A stretch of 64,000 bases of DNA. Origin: Isoetes taiwanensis. Its lineage: Eukaryota; Streptophyta; Lycopodiopsida; Isoetales; Isoetaceae. Positions 33,936-44,600 of the stretch are shown here, piece by piece. The stretch spans positions 13,387,819 to 13,451,818 of the forward strand of contig JAJEKV010000003.1 in NCBI GenBank assembly GCA_021234155.1. The letters are read 5' to 3'. The number at the start of each line of letters is the position of its first letter. Positions within the stretch are counted from its first letter, which is position 1. A program made the translations under genes and the position numbers. The notes below the pieces were generated by a model that was not told where the DNA came from, did no database searches, and saw only the letters and a list, made by a program, of their open reading frames with translations.

Positions 33936-36462
33936 AGGGAAAATTTTAAGACCCCAAAATTTCTTTACCCTCAGAATAGACATGCCTATTTACTTGGTGT
34001 AGAGCACTTTGACCCTTTGTACTTCTGGCGAATCTTTCAAAATAATCTACTAAAAAGTTTATATAGATATGGCGAAAGTTTTATAAGTATTTAGTGCTCG
34101 GGATTTTCGTTTGGCGATTTAAAATTAAGATCATATCCAATAGAATGATTATATATTGCTGATTTTTGGCATTTCCTGGACAAAATTTTTCAAGTTCGAA
34201 GTGCATAAAGTAGCACAAAGCTTTTACAACAGCATAAAAGAAAATATATCATCCCAATGACCATACATTATCCTCTTCATCAACATGGTTTGTACATTCT
34301 CCACTCTCTTTTGCTGTAACCATAGGTGTTTTGCTTGTAGTTGCATTCTCTCTTATAAGCATGGAAGCCCCTCGACGCTTACAATCTTCATTCCAAAGCT
34401 CAAATGCCCTTTCGTAAGGGAAGCTATCCAACTTATGGCTTGAACTATAAAATCTTAAAGTCAAATCCAAGTTGTTGTCAAGTCGATTTCGTAATTTATT
34501 CTTGATGAAACTCATGTTGCTGAAACATCGCTCATCTTCTACACTTCCAAGTATCATACACAAGCACAAATCAGCCCGGTTTAAAATATTACGAGATTGC
34601 CACTTTCAAAACATTGTTTGAATTAAAACTACGCCATAAGCGTGTGAGCTGACTCAAAGTCTTGTGGATCTTCCAATTGTGGATATTATTGATACATAGT
34701 GCGGCCAAATACTTTGGCTTGTCCTTTCAACATCTCCCAATCAAGTAAACCCTCTATCTTTTCTGAACCAATATACTTTGGGCAGCAAAAGCTTGCTCTA
34801 ATTACTTCCATCTTTTTACTAAAATTACGTCCAACATGACCTCAACACTTTGAATATTGTTCCAAAAATGTGGGAAGACAACACCTAAAGCATCAAGAAC
34901 ATCCCTTGGTGGAAATCGTGTCCTCGACTCACTTACTAGATTAGCACATACACGTACATTGTATTTAGAAAGTAGAGATTAAAATAACATGCATATTTAA
35001 AGCAAAGAGCATGAAAAACTATAAACCTTGTCGCATACGTTTCATATCATCCTTAACCTTGTCAATCAAAAGATGAAAATCACATTCTTGTACATGTGCG
35101 CCTTTTGTAGTTGCCTCTTCCACATTCCTTTCTAAAATACAAAGGAATTAATTCACCGATCACACTAATGCACAACATGACCCTTGCATCATACTTTAGA
35201 GCACTTCCATTGCTGCCTATATTACAAAGCAAAATCATCTTCATGTCTTTTAAAGCATGTTATACCAGCAATATGATCATCTGCATATAAGTTTTCAATC
35301 TCACGTTCAACATCTTTCCTCGTCTCAGTATATTCAGGAATAGTGATTTGCCTCTCTTGAGACACCTTCATCAAATAATTTAGCTTGGCTAACAATGGTT
35401 TACCTTGCAAAAGTGTGTAAGCATTGTTTCACAATTGACATTAACTGGAGCAACTCGAAAGCCTTAAGAGATGTGTTATTATCTTCATCGGTTAAATAAA
35501 GCTCATTGGCCAAACCAATCAATGAGACATACTCCTCACATAACCTTTTAATAGGCCCATACAATGATATCCATCTAGTAGCAACATCTTTTAGCATTTT
35601 GTTGCCATCAGTAATACCAACAGCAAACTCCTTGAAAGCGGACAGCCTTTGTGGACTAGAGAGCGTTTTGTAGGCTAAGTTTGTCCTATGAGACATGCAG
35701 TGTATAACATTCATGTAAGGAGCCAAATTGTCTTGAAGTCTTATGCCCAAACCTGTTCTCTTTCCTTGCATGACGGTAGCGCCATCTGCTCCAAAGCATA
35801 TCATCTTCTTTGCAAGATCAAGTGGCGACAATCCAGTAACATTATCCAAGCATTCTTTTACCACATTAAACAAAGTTTCTGCACAAAGAGCAAAGACTAT
35901 ATAAAAAATGGTAAATCGATGGGAATACCTTACCACTTTCAGCTTTTATAGAGACAAATCGGATCAGAAAAGGAGCTTCTGAATATATCGTTTTTGAGGA
36001 GGTCACATCATTCCTTGTGAGCATATAACCAATCAGTTTCTGCAGCATTCCCTTACATGGATTCCTGCAAGTCAAAACAGATAAACATTATTATATCTTT
36101 TGGTGATGCGATAGGAATAGCAAGCAAGACGTTTTTGCATATGCCTTTACCCTAACGTCAAGAGCACATAAAAATTTGGCGAATCCCTTTTTAAAACACT
36201 CCCCTGCTTCTATATCTATGGCGAAATAAGCATATGACTGAACTCCAACTCTGCTTGGCGATGCGGCGATTCCTCTTTGCTCCTAGGGCAGATAGAATTC
36301 CAAAAATGCGAAACCATAGTGCGGGAAAATAAGTCCAGTTTTATGTTTGGCGATTTTTATTTTTTTTCATAGACGAGAGGTCATTAAAAATTCGCCAAGG
36401 TTTTTTACAAAAACCCAAAAAAATCGCCTTTTTACGAAAATTCACCCTTAAAATTTTCGATG
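33935..36462 (-). mobile_element. hAT element nested in the gypsy remnant
   Basis: The element is flanked by the perfect 8-bp duplication TATAGGAT (33927-33934 and 36463-36470). Its ends are imperfect inverted repeats, CAGGGAAAATTTTAAGACC on the left and, complemented, CATCGAAAATTTTAAGGGTG on the right. 8-bp duplications and CA-initiated ends are typical of hAT. Excising it with one duplication restores the gypsy frame across the junction exactly (SNPI followed by LKFPN). The minus strand carries a broken hAT transposase. Subterminal regions hold repeated TTGGCGA motifs. Confidence 0.95.
34249..36075 (-). pseudogene. hAT transposase, broken
   Basis: Minus-strand pieces in order: 36075-35866 (KLIGYMLTRNDVTSSKTIY), 35936-35400 with the catalytic-core block CFGADGATVMQGKRTG and HCMSHRTNLAYKTL, 35410-35222 (YLMKVSQERQITIPEY), and 34569-34249 with the hAT dimerisation signature SVEDERCFSNMSFIKNKLRNRL. 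The family resembles zinc-finger-862/DUF4371-type hAT transposases. The parts lie in different frames with an intervening stretch (34.57-35.2 kb) carrying stops, so it is inactive. No N-terminal BED finger was recognised. Confidence 0.9.
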
Positions 36463-36470
36463 TATAGGAT
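36463..36470. repeat. hAT target-site duplication, right
   Basis: TATAGGAT, identical to 33927-33934. Confidence 0.93.
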
Positions 36471-36892
36471 TGCTAACCAACAACTCTTTAATAAGCTTAA
36501 ATATGTGCTTTGTCCCATACATACTCATGGCCTTTCTTTAAAAGATCTTTGAGTGGAGCTACTACCTTGGAAACTTTTGGCACAAATTTTCTATAGTATA
36601 TAGCTAAATCCAACAAACTTTTCAATCCAGAAACATTTTTAGGTGGTACCTAGTCTTGCACTGCTTGCACCTTATTTGGATCCGGCGCGACACTCCCTCC
36701 CCCGAGAGAATGTGTCCTATGTAAGCAACCCTTGCTTAAGGAAATTACACTTGAATATCTTAACAGAAAGTTTTTGAGTGCAAAGGATATGCAATACTTG
36801 CTCCAAGTGAGCAGAATGATCTTCTAGCATCTATGAATGCACAAGTATATCATCTAAAAACACCTCGACAAACTTATACAAGTGCTCTTATC
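36471..36892 (-). pseudogene. Gypsy reverse transcriptase, C-terminal half
   Basis: Minus strand from 36.88 kb: VEVFLDDILVHS, where DD is part of the RT active site (normally YxDD; here FLDD), then HLEQVLHILCTQKLSVKIFKCNF, and YYRKFVPKVSKVVAPLKDLLKKGHEYVWDKAH up to the hAT junction. These are the post-catalytic thumb and connection blocks of gypsy RT. Stops are present. The upstream RT motifs are lost at about 36893. Confidence 0.88.
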
Positions 36893-38226
36893 GGCCTATG
36901 GGACACAAAAAAGAGAGCACAGCAGATCTATTACTAGTTCTATTCATATCATTATCGACTTTCATGCATATAATTTTTTGGAATGTAATTGATGATATGA
37001 TATCTATCTTGTTAAAATGAGAACAATTATGCAAAGAAAGAACTAAAAAATGGAATGTTGATAGCTTATTTAAGAGATAAATTTTGGTTTCTTCGCTGGT
37101 TATTTGGATATGCTGTGGCAAGTCACATGCGGATTATAGGCTTGTCTATTTGTAGAAGCCTAGTTTATGTGAAGCGATAAATATATTATCCTTAAGATTT
37201 ATCCTTCTAACTACACAGAGTTATCTATATTTTAGTATCTGCCTTTCCCTTGAAACAAAAGAAAGATCTATGATTATTCAATTATCCAACTACACAATCT
37301 GCAACATTAATGTCCTTTGGTATATCCCAGACCTATGCATCGTTGCCTATATCATCGTGCAAAATGTAGGAGTGATACATATCTATGTGTCTAAAATTTA
37401 ATGGTCATTTAAGGTCCTTGTTTGGCCTGCATCTTTGACTTATTTATATTTGGGTGACATGTTTATGTTTGGGACTATGCTTAAGCTAGAGATAGGTGTT
37501 GCTAGCTATTTGTCCCATCAGTAGTATATGTATATCTATGTTGTTAGGCTTATTTGTTTGTGCATGTTTAAAGCAAAGGCAACAATGTCTAGGGCTAGAA
37601 ATGATTTGCAGGCAGGTTGAAGTTTGTGGTGGGCTTGGCAACGGGTTGGTCAGTGGACGAGAGCATGTTTTGTTAGTAGTAGGTGTTTGGGAGGTGCAGT
37701 GGTATCCCTGGCATGTTCTTCAGGTTAGGGTAGCTTAATGTTTGCTGCAATAGATGTTAGGCAGTTCTCTTGTTGTTGAAGCATGATAGGCGAGAACAAC
37801 GAGGTTAATCTTATTTGATTGGTAGATGTTTCATTCTTCAGATTTTTGACATAAATGGTTAAGCGGTTTGACATGTGGATTTGAAAAACTTTAGTGTTAG
37901 GATCTTGTTGCATGTACTGTTGTGGTGGTACAGGTTCTTGCAAAGGAATTGTTGCTTTGCTAGACCGCTTGGGTTTGGTTTCATTCCTACTTCAAAGTGC
38001 AGGATGGGGTGTTTTGCTATTAGGATGGTGCAACGTTCTTGCTTGCTAGAGTGATGATAAACCAGAGTTAGCTCTAGGCTGATATATTTTATTGGCTTGC
38101 AATTAGATTGGCATGTGAAATACCTAGCAATAATATAATTCAGAAATCCCTCTCATTCTCACAATTGCCTTTATTTTGTTTGCATCTGAATCATTATCTT
38201 CATGATTTTTTGAACCAGATTTATGA
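36893..38226. other. No gene recognised
   Basis: It begins with CGGCCTATGGGACACAAAAAAGAG, similar to the LINE 3'-end motif, probably a small retroposon remnant that truncates the gypsy element. The rest is AT-rich without recognised features. Confidence 0.4.
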
Positions 38227-38562
38227 AGCAGATGTGCGAATCTGGAAGTATGTCTTAAGCTTGACGAGATGGAATTGACAAGTAAACATAATTTTGAGAG
38301 AGTGTCGTTGGTCTTAATGAATTATGCTCTCCTTTTAGATTATCTGGAGAAAGAGCAAGCTAAGAAATAAAAGAGAGATCCTCATTGGCTTTCTATGCAG
38401 TCAGAAGAACATACGTGGTGGCTTGGGATGTTTCAAGTGAAAAAAGAGAATCGCATGGTATTGAAATGGGTATTTAACCCAGCAGAATTGCCTAGACTTA
38501 TTGGGTTATATGAATCAAGAGAGCTACTCAAGTTAAAGTTACCTTTCAATTGGCATCAGACT
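38227..38562 (+). pseudogene. Unidentified coding-like fragment
   Basis: One frame stays open across about 110 codons except for a single TAA near 38368. It has protein-like composition: LDEMELTSKHNFERVS, LLLDYLEKEQAKK, KRDPHWLSMQSEEHTWW, VFNPAELPRLIGLYESREL. A possible splice acceptor (TTTTTGAACCAG) lies just upstream at about 38218. I do not recognise the family. It could be a decayed host-gene exon or part of a transposon, or chance. Confidence 0.35.
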
Positions 38563-38689
38563 TAAAACGAAGAAGGCAATGTATAATATAAAGTCAATAA
38601 GGGCACAAACTACAAGAAAATGCATTTACTGCATGTATATTTTGAAGGAAAAGAAAAAGAGCAAAAGCACCTTGTCATGTCGGGACATG

Positions 38690-40820
38690 CCACCAAAGGA
38701 CATAGCTTTTGACGCAATTTTGCCAATTCCTCTTGAGAACTGCTGCCGCAGAGATGTTTTGGGAGAAATCGCCCCCGACAAACCTCGAGAGCTACAACCT
38801 TCCACGTAACCAGTGGTTCGTTGCCGAGTGCAAAGAACACAAATGCTGGCTCCGCCAAGTCACATATCCTGCTATACGCCTGGATGCAATCAAACAATAT
38901 CGCACTTTCCTTAAGGCTAGAAAGGCGAGGTACATTGTGGCCCATCAACAGAAATGTTCTTCCTCACGAACGCGTCATCCCAAGATTTTTACGGCGAAGA
39001 GTGCTCGGGGAGGCGGTGTCCCACGGGAAACATTGCTCGGACCGGTGGGGGCAATACCTTCGCGGCTCTACAACCCGAGGGGTGCACGGCGGCATTACCC
39101 CCAGCCGGGCCCAGTCTTTGAAAATGAGAGGCGGAGGTAGCGCAGGGGATGCAACGTCTAGCCAATGGAAAACTGACCTTGACGACATGCAGGCGGAGTT
39201 ACTCAAGATCCATGGCACCAGTACTAACCGACATGCTCAACAAGGCAGGAGACCCGCAGTGCCCAACCAATCACCAAACTATCATGATCAGCTCAGTGTT
39301 TGCAAAGCTCCTCACCAGGATCCTCGAGCAGCAGTTGACAGGATAGGCAGAGGCACAAAAGTCGCGGACACTCATGCAAAAGCCCGGGGATTCGGGGGCG
39401 AGGCAGTCAACCAACATAGATCATATCTTCCGCATTTGTGGACTCTAGTTGAGGATAGCAGGAATTGTCGACAAGATTTATATTCTTTGCTTTGTAGACT
39501 TTGCCAAGGCTTTTGACACTGTGCCTCGGGAAAAGCTGTGGACAAGACTGCAGCAGCTAGGTGTCCCTGCCGAACTACAGAATGCGGTGTACAGATTATA
39601 TGAGACATGCACAGGTCGGCTGCAACCAAAGGCCAACCATTTGAGAGCAGTATCGGGGTCCACCAGGGATGCCCTCTCTCTCTCCCACACTATTTGGCCT
39701 GTATATTGATCAGCTGGAGAGATGGCTCACTGATAATGGAGGCTCTGGGGCTCAACTCCTACGCTAGATCACCAGACAGTTGATCTATGCTGATGATGTG
39801 GACCTCCTAGCACACACTCAGGCAGACATGCAACGCCATCTCGATGCACTGGACACATTTTTCCAGATGACTAACATGTCTGTCAACTTAGCCAAGACCA
39901 AGGTAGTTCTCATATCATCCGCACGTCAGCCAAGGACCCCAACCCTCACTTATCTGGCCAAAATGTTGAAGTGGTGTCCGCTTACAAATATTTGGAGGTG
40001 GAGTTCCCGTCGGCCATGAACTGGGACAATTCTATTCGGCTGCGAACTGCAGCAAGTTGGAAAGCACTCTATGTGATGCAGAACAATTGCCACAAGGCAG
40101 AGCTGTATGATTGGGCCCACCAATCATACCTATTCAAGGTGCTAGCAGAACCTGTGCTTCTGTATGGGGTCAAGGTCTAGGGCCCGGTGATTTCCCTCGC
40201 CACTTGGAATGGCTTGGAGTAGGTGCAAAAAGCTTTATTGGCACGAGCTTTGGGGGTGAAGTCCACAGTCCCATACCAGATACTGTTGCAAGAAATAGGT
40301 TTCTTGCCTCTTCAAAGGGGGCCCTCAATAGACACATCGTCTACTTCCAAAAGATAGTCAGCATGGATGATACTCGTCTCCCTAACCTCGCTTACACTGT
40401 GGCAATGGGGCTTACACTGCTGGGGGGAAAAGGGAGCTCAGTGGCTGGCTAGATGGAATGTGCAAGAGCACAGGTGCATCCGAGTGCAAACAGAGGCAGA
40501 TCGCCACACTCTCAGGCAGTACCTTGACACATGCTTCCTCAGCAAGCTATAGGATGCCAGCACCCTTGAACAGTTCAAGATGACACATTATCAACGCCAC
40601 ATAAATCCCATGTTGGGAGGGGGCCCGCAATGCTACCTGCGCACTCATCTACCCATGAAAAAGCACAGATCCATTGCCTCTATCCGCACAGGTGCACACC
40701 ATCTCCGGATTGAGATGGAGAGATGGATTGGGGAGCCACATCAGGAGAGGCTTTGCCAACGCTGCCAGGTTGGAGCTGTGGAAGACGAATGCCACATCCT
40801 TCAGAGTTGTCCGGCATAGG
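38690..40820 (+). pseudogene. LINE ORF2 reverse transcriptase, frameshifted
   Basis: Frames in order: NQWFVAECKEHKCWLRQ (linker before RT, 38.8 kb), NHQTIMISSVFAKLLTRILE (39.28 kb), STNIDHIFRICG (39.4 kb), FVDFAKAFDTVPREKLWTRL (motif A, about 39.49 kb), a GVHQGCPLS-type motif B broken by a 2-base insertion (39.66 kb), YADDVDLLAHTQ (motif C, 39.78 kb), and at the end LCQRCQVGAVEDECHILQSC (40.75-40.81 kb), a CxxC...H...C zinc knuckle. The product would copy LINE RNA at nicked target DNA. Frame changes between almost every block show that it is dead. The endonuclease domain is missing. Confidence 0.9.
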
Positions 40821-41094
40821 ATGCCATTCGGATATGCTATCTTTGGCGGTCCGCCGGCCAGCCCCGGCCCTGCCTACAATCACGTGTACATATATATTTT
40901 CCCCATGATATATATATTCGTATTTGTATAGTTTGACAACAAACCTATTCCTGCCACAGTTTTCCCCCCAACAACCTTGCCGGAGGGGGGGAGGGGGGTT
41001 AACGCGGACAGTAATACGCTTGCTGCGCCTCCTCTTTGGGTCCCATAAGCCAATTGGTTTTCGTGGACGATAAAAACTTTATTCTATTCTATTC
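38690..41094 (+). mobile_element. LINE copy C (non-LTR retrotransposon with TATTC tail)
   Basis: Plus-strand element ending in TTATTCTATTCTATTC (41080-41094), preceded by CCAATTGGTTTTCGTGGACG, the end motif shared with the copies at 15.0 and 25.2 kb. It encodes a decayed reverse transcriptase and a terminal zinc-knuckle region. The 5' boundary is uncertain; GC content rises at about 38.69 kb where coding similarity begins. The 3' end joins sequence equivalent to the loop of the inverted-repeat element, so it inserted there. The clade is undetermined; it is clearly different from the L1-type element at 1-5.6 kb. Confidence 0.9.
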
Positions 41095-41620
41095 ACCCCT
41101 TATTCCTTAATCTACAGCGTACGTAAAGTTCCTCGTTTGTGGGGTATGCAAGTACAAAATTTGCTATACTGTATAACGAGATTCGCAAAATACTATAAGA
41201 TTTCAAGCGGAATACTATATGGTGTTGATTTTGTACGTGCAAAATACAATTATGAGGGATCTCGCTGCCCTACGTCACCCCCCGTGTGAATATGCACCCA
41301 GACCAAAGGGGGTTTAAAGGGGATTCTAATTTAAATGTGTTGGACCCAATGGTTGTGTTAATTAATGTCAGTGGTAGTTATGTGTTGGTTGTTAATGTCA
41401 ATAGTTGTTATGTTTTTATATGTTGGATGTTAATGGTTTGTGTTGCAAAAAAAAAAAATTTGGCCCTTTCGAGGCCTTAGGGACGTCATCCTCCCAGGGG
41501 TGACAAAAATTTTAGAATTCAAACCAGAAAAAAACTAGAATTCATTTGAGGCTTTCATCACCTGTAGCTTTTGAATCTGATCACAATAAAACAAATAGAA
41601 CATAAGTAAAAGTTACCATA
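41095..41620. mobile_element. Inverted-repeat element, copy B (half, interrupted by LINE C)
   Basis: It matches copy A (22965-23738) in its right arm and right extension (CCAAAGGGGGTTTAAAGGGG to TTACCATA at 41620). The loop segment 41095-41270, however, is inverted relative to the right arm when compared with copy A. The left part is missing: it begins at ACCCCTTATTCCTTAATC immediately after the LINE tail, a position inside the loop of copy A. Confidence 0.82.
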
Positions 41621-44600
41621 AAGATAGAGCAGTTTGATCCCATTATTCTGAAAGTCATAAAGTTTGCAACACCCATACAAAAACATTTTTCAACTGGAAT
41701 TTAACAGCAGCCTTTGGCCTCCATGGATTCTTGTAGTGAGAAACCAAAGTGGGAAACTTTTCTGCTTGTTAGCACAAGGATCTAGAAGCCTTGGAAAATC
41801 GGGAAGAAAAAAATAGGGCCTCGACCTAAGGGGAAAAAAAAAGGGAGCGCTCGATGGAGGCGAGATTCTGCCGAGTTTTTTTTTGGGATGGGATCGTTTT
41901 TGGATAGGATGGCTCTTCCTCACCTGTCGGGAGATGGATAGAGATGGTGGCAGGTTGCATGTACATGCAAATTTGAGAGGTATATTGTATAGCTTCATAG
42001 CTAGCTGGATTTGGCATGAAAGGAGGCGGAAATCACAGGTCATGTTCAGAGAAGAGCAATCATCAATAAGGTATGGTTATATCTCCTTCTCTCCATCGAT
42101 TGTTCATAGTTTTTGTGAGTAGAAAAACCCAAACGACGCTTCTTCATGGGATTCAGCCAAGAGCAGAAGGAAATTTGACTGATAGGAATAGGCTGTGCCT
42201 TGCTTTCAGACCTACGCTCCAACTTTGCTGAAACTATGAAGGTATTATAGTTTTAAACTGGCTTCTCTAAGTTTCTTCTTGAATCATTTTGTTCCTCTGC
42301 ATAGATATTATTTGTTTATTGTTTATCCCAAAGAATTCTCTACAGGCAGATTTGCGTGACTTCGTCTAAGTTAATGCTTTAATTTCTTTGCTCCTTTGCC
42401 AAGCATTCTACGGGTCTGAGGGTCAAAAGCGAAATGGGGAGCATGCTTTAAGGATGGAGGTGGTGCTTGCACAGATGTAGACATGGAGGCAAAGGACTAG
42501 GAGCAATTGTTTGCTTAAGACGATGTGTGGAAGACCTCTTCCAAATCTATTCTGGCACTATAATGTATGCAATCCACCTCCTCTTCTTCTCCTCTGAATA
42601 AACGTGCTCCATTTGCATTTATATGCCTCCTCGATTCTAAACGAAGTTTGTGATCCATTTATAACCCCATTCTCGCGCCGATGCAAATTTGATATTTTTT
42701 ATATGATCTATTGTTACAGTCATTGCTTTCTTCTACAGATATACTAGAGCATTGGATTTAGAGATCTAACTGTGATTTGTGATTTGGCTCTATATGGGCT
42801 TTGATTTGCCCACGAGATGGCAACTTAGACTAGATCTATTAAAAAAGTAATTTCAGTCAAGACTCCTTAGGTTTGCATGCAAGTTTGTCTATTCAATTTC
42901 TTTTAGATTGATTTTCCTAAGGCTTTTGTCCCCAAAGAAAAATTCGGGCTTCTCCAAAAATTGAACACTTTGGGTTCCTTTATGATTTCAAAATGAGATA
43001 TTGGACAAGTTTTTGCAGGTGGATTTTGCCCCAATCTCGGCATGCAGGCAGGGCACGAAGAATATTTTCTTGCAAGTTTTGGCCAACCTACATTCCAAAA
43101 CTTTTGTATTCATTTGAGTCTGTCGTAAGTCATCATCCCCAAGGTTTTTGGTGGCACCGGACTCCTTTCGATGTCAATCATAGTAGCTTTTCATAATCTG
43201 ATGGAAAGGAGCTCTATACAGCCAAGTCTTATGGGGATCCCAAATGTGCATTCTTCTGTCATTTTTAAGAACAATGCCAGGGTTTGTAACTCTAGAAGAA
43301 TAGATTTAGGATGGACCACATGATTTTACGATTTGGATCTTTTTGAAGAGTTACATCGGCTTCCAGGTTAACTAAGTGGCATTTCCTTCTTCTGCCATGA
43401 TTGTATGTTTTTTAGGGTTTCCTTCTATCTTTTTCTTGAAGCGTCATGCATAGCCTTTGGAGCTATAAATTCTTTTGTGCACAGATTACGTCTTCTTTGT
43501 TGATTGTTCTGTGGCATAGCAAGAGAGGTGTCTCTGCAATCATTAAGTTTCTGGGTTTCAACCTTGATGTGTAGATGAAATGAAAGTACAGCATTTGGCC
43601 CATTTTCAATCTGGTACGTGATCTAGATTCGAAAGGTATGTCTGATTAAGTAAGCTTCGCATGTCATTCCAGCAAAATAATTTATTGATTAAGCTCGATT
43701 TTATTGTAGGGACGGTGAATGCTGGGTTTTGGGGAAATGTCCTTGAATTGTATAGGCTAGGCACGATTCTTGGCTACATCTTCTTTAAAAGATTTCATAA
43801 CTTTCTAAGGTGAAGCTTCTGAAAAATGGCAATGAATAGTGCTAGATTTTCTACATCGGAGGTTGACAGAAAATTAGCCAGCATGTTGGGAGGCTCCTTG
43901 GCAAGCATGAAGGTCGTTTAGAATCGTGAGCTTAGAAAGCTCATTATTGTAGGCTCTGTTGAAGCACAAAGCTTGCAGAAGGAAGGAAGCAGAGGCACGA
44001 AGTAAGTCGGTATGTTCTTTTTCTCTTCCACCATTGTAGCTACAACTTAATACTCTTTTCTGTACTTGACAAGAGAGAAATATCAGCGTTAAAGGGAAGT
44101 ACTGGAGGAATTGTCCAAATCGTCTTTTTTTTTCTCTTTAATCAACAAGAGAGAATATCAGTGATAAGGAGTAATTAAGCAAAGAATATAAAGAAACTGA
44201 TATAAACAAGATTGTATGTAGATGGGATCGCTCAAGGGTATGGAAGCTTAGCTGGTAGCCATGAACTCATTGATTTTGTTATTCAATACACATCTTTTTA
44301 TTGGCTACTATGCTATTTATTTATGGGTATCATGATGCTGATATAAAAGCAGGAAGACTAGACATATTGAGAACTCACAAGTCTTTGGTCGGGTTACAGA
44401 TCTCTTTGGCCCTTTCTGTCTATTGTAAAAAGTCATTATTCGGCATACGCGTTTTCACATCTATCATTGAAATAAATATGCAATCATTCTCTATTAACCA
44501 AGGGTCATTGCGAATGCTTTTTCTAAGAATGGATGCACAGTTGAGTTCCACAATTCAAATTATTGTCAAATGATTGTTGGCAGACCCATGATACCTGAAA

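Larger units (their letters stand above)
30874..36892 (-). mobile_element. Ty3/gypsy retrotransposon remnant, pol part, with nested insertions
   Basis: Minus-strand order: reverse transcriptase C-terminal half (36.89-36.47 kb, with FLDDILVHS), [hAT insertion], RNase H (33.93-33.5 kb: DVYTDAC, YATYEQELLAIIHALKH, TDHKPL), integrase zinc-binding region (33.4-33.2 kb), integrase core (33.1-32.99 kb: DCLTKYAKFTPLK), [Helitron], core continued (31.56-31.2 kb: DTKFTCQIW, DGQTERIN), and integrase C-terminus (31176-30874: YAKPFKILKRIGPMAYEL). RT-RNase H-integrase order identifies Ty3/gypsy. Everything upstream of RT, including gag and protease, is missing; the break at about 36893 abuts a LINE-tail-like motif. 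Several stops show decay. Confidence 0.93.
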
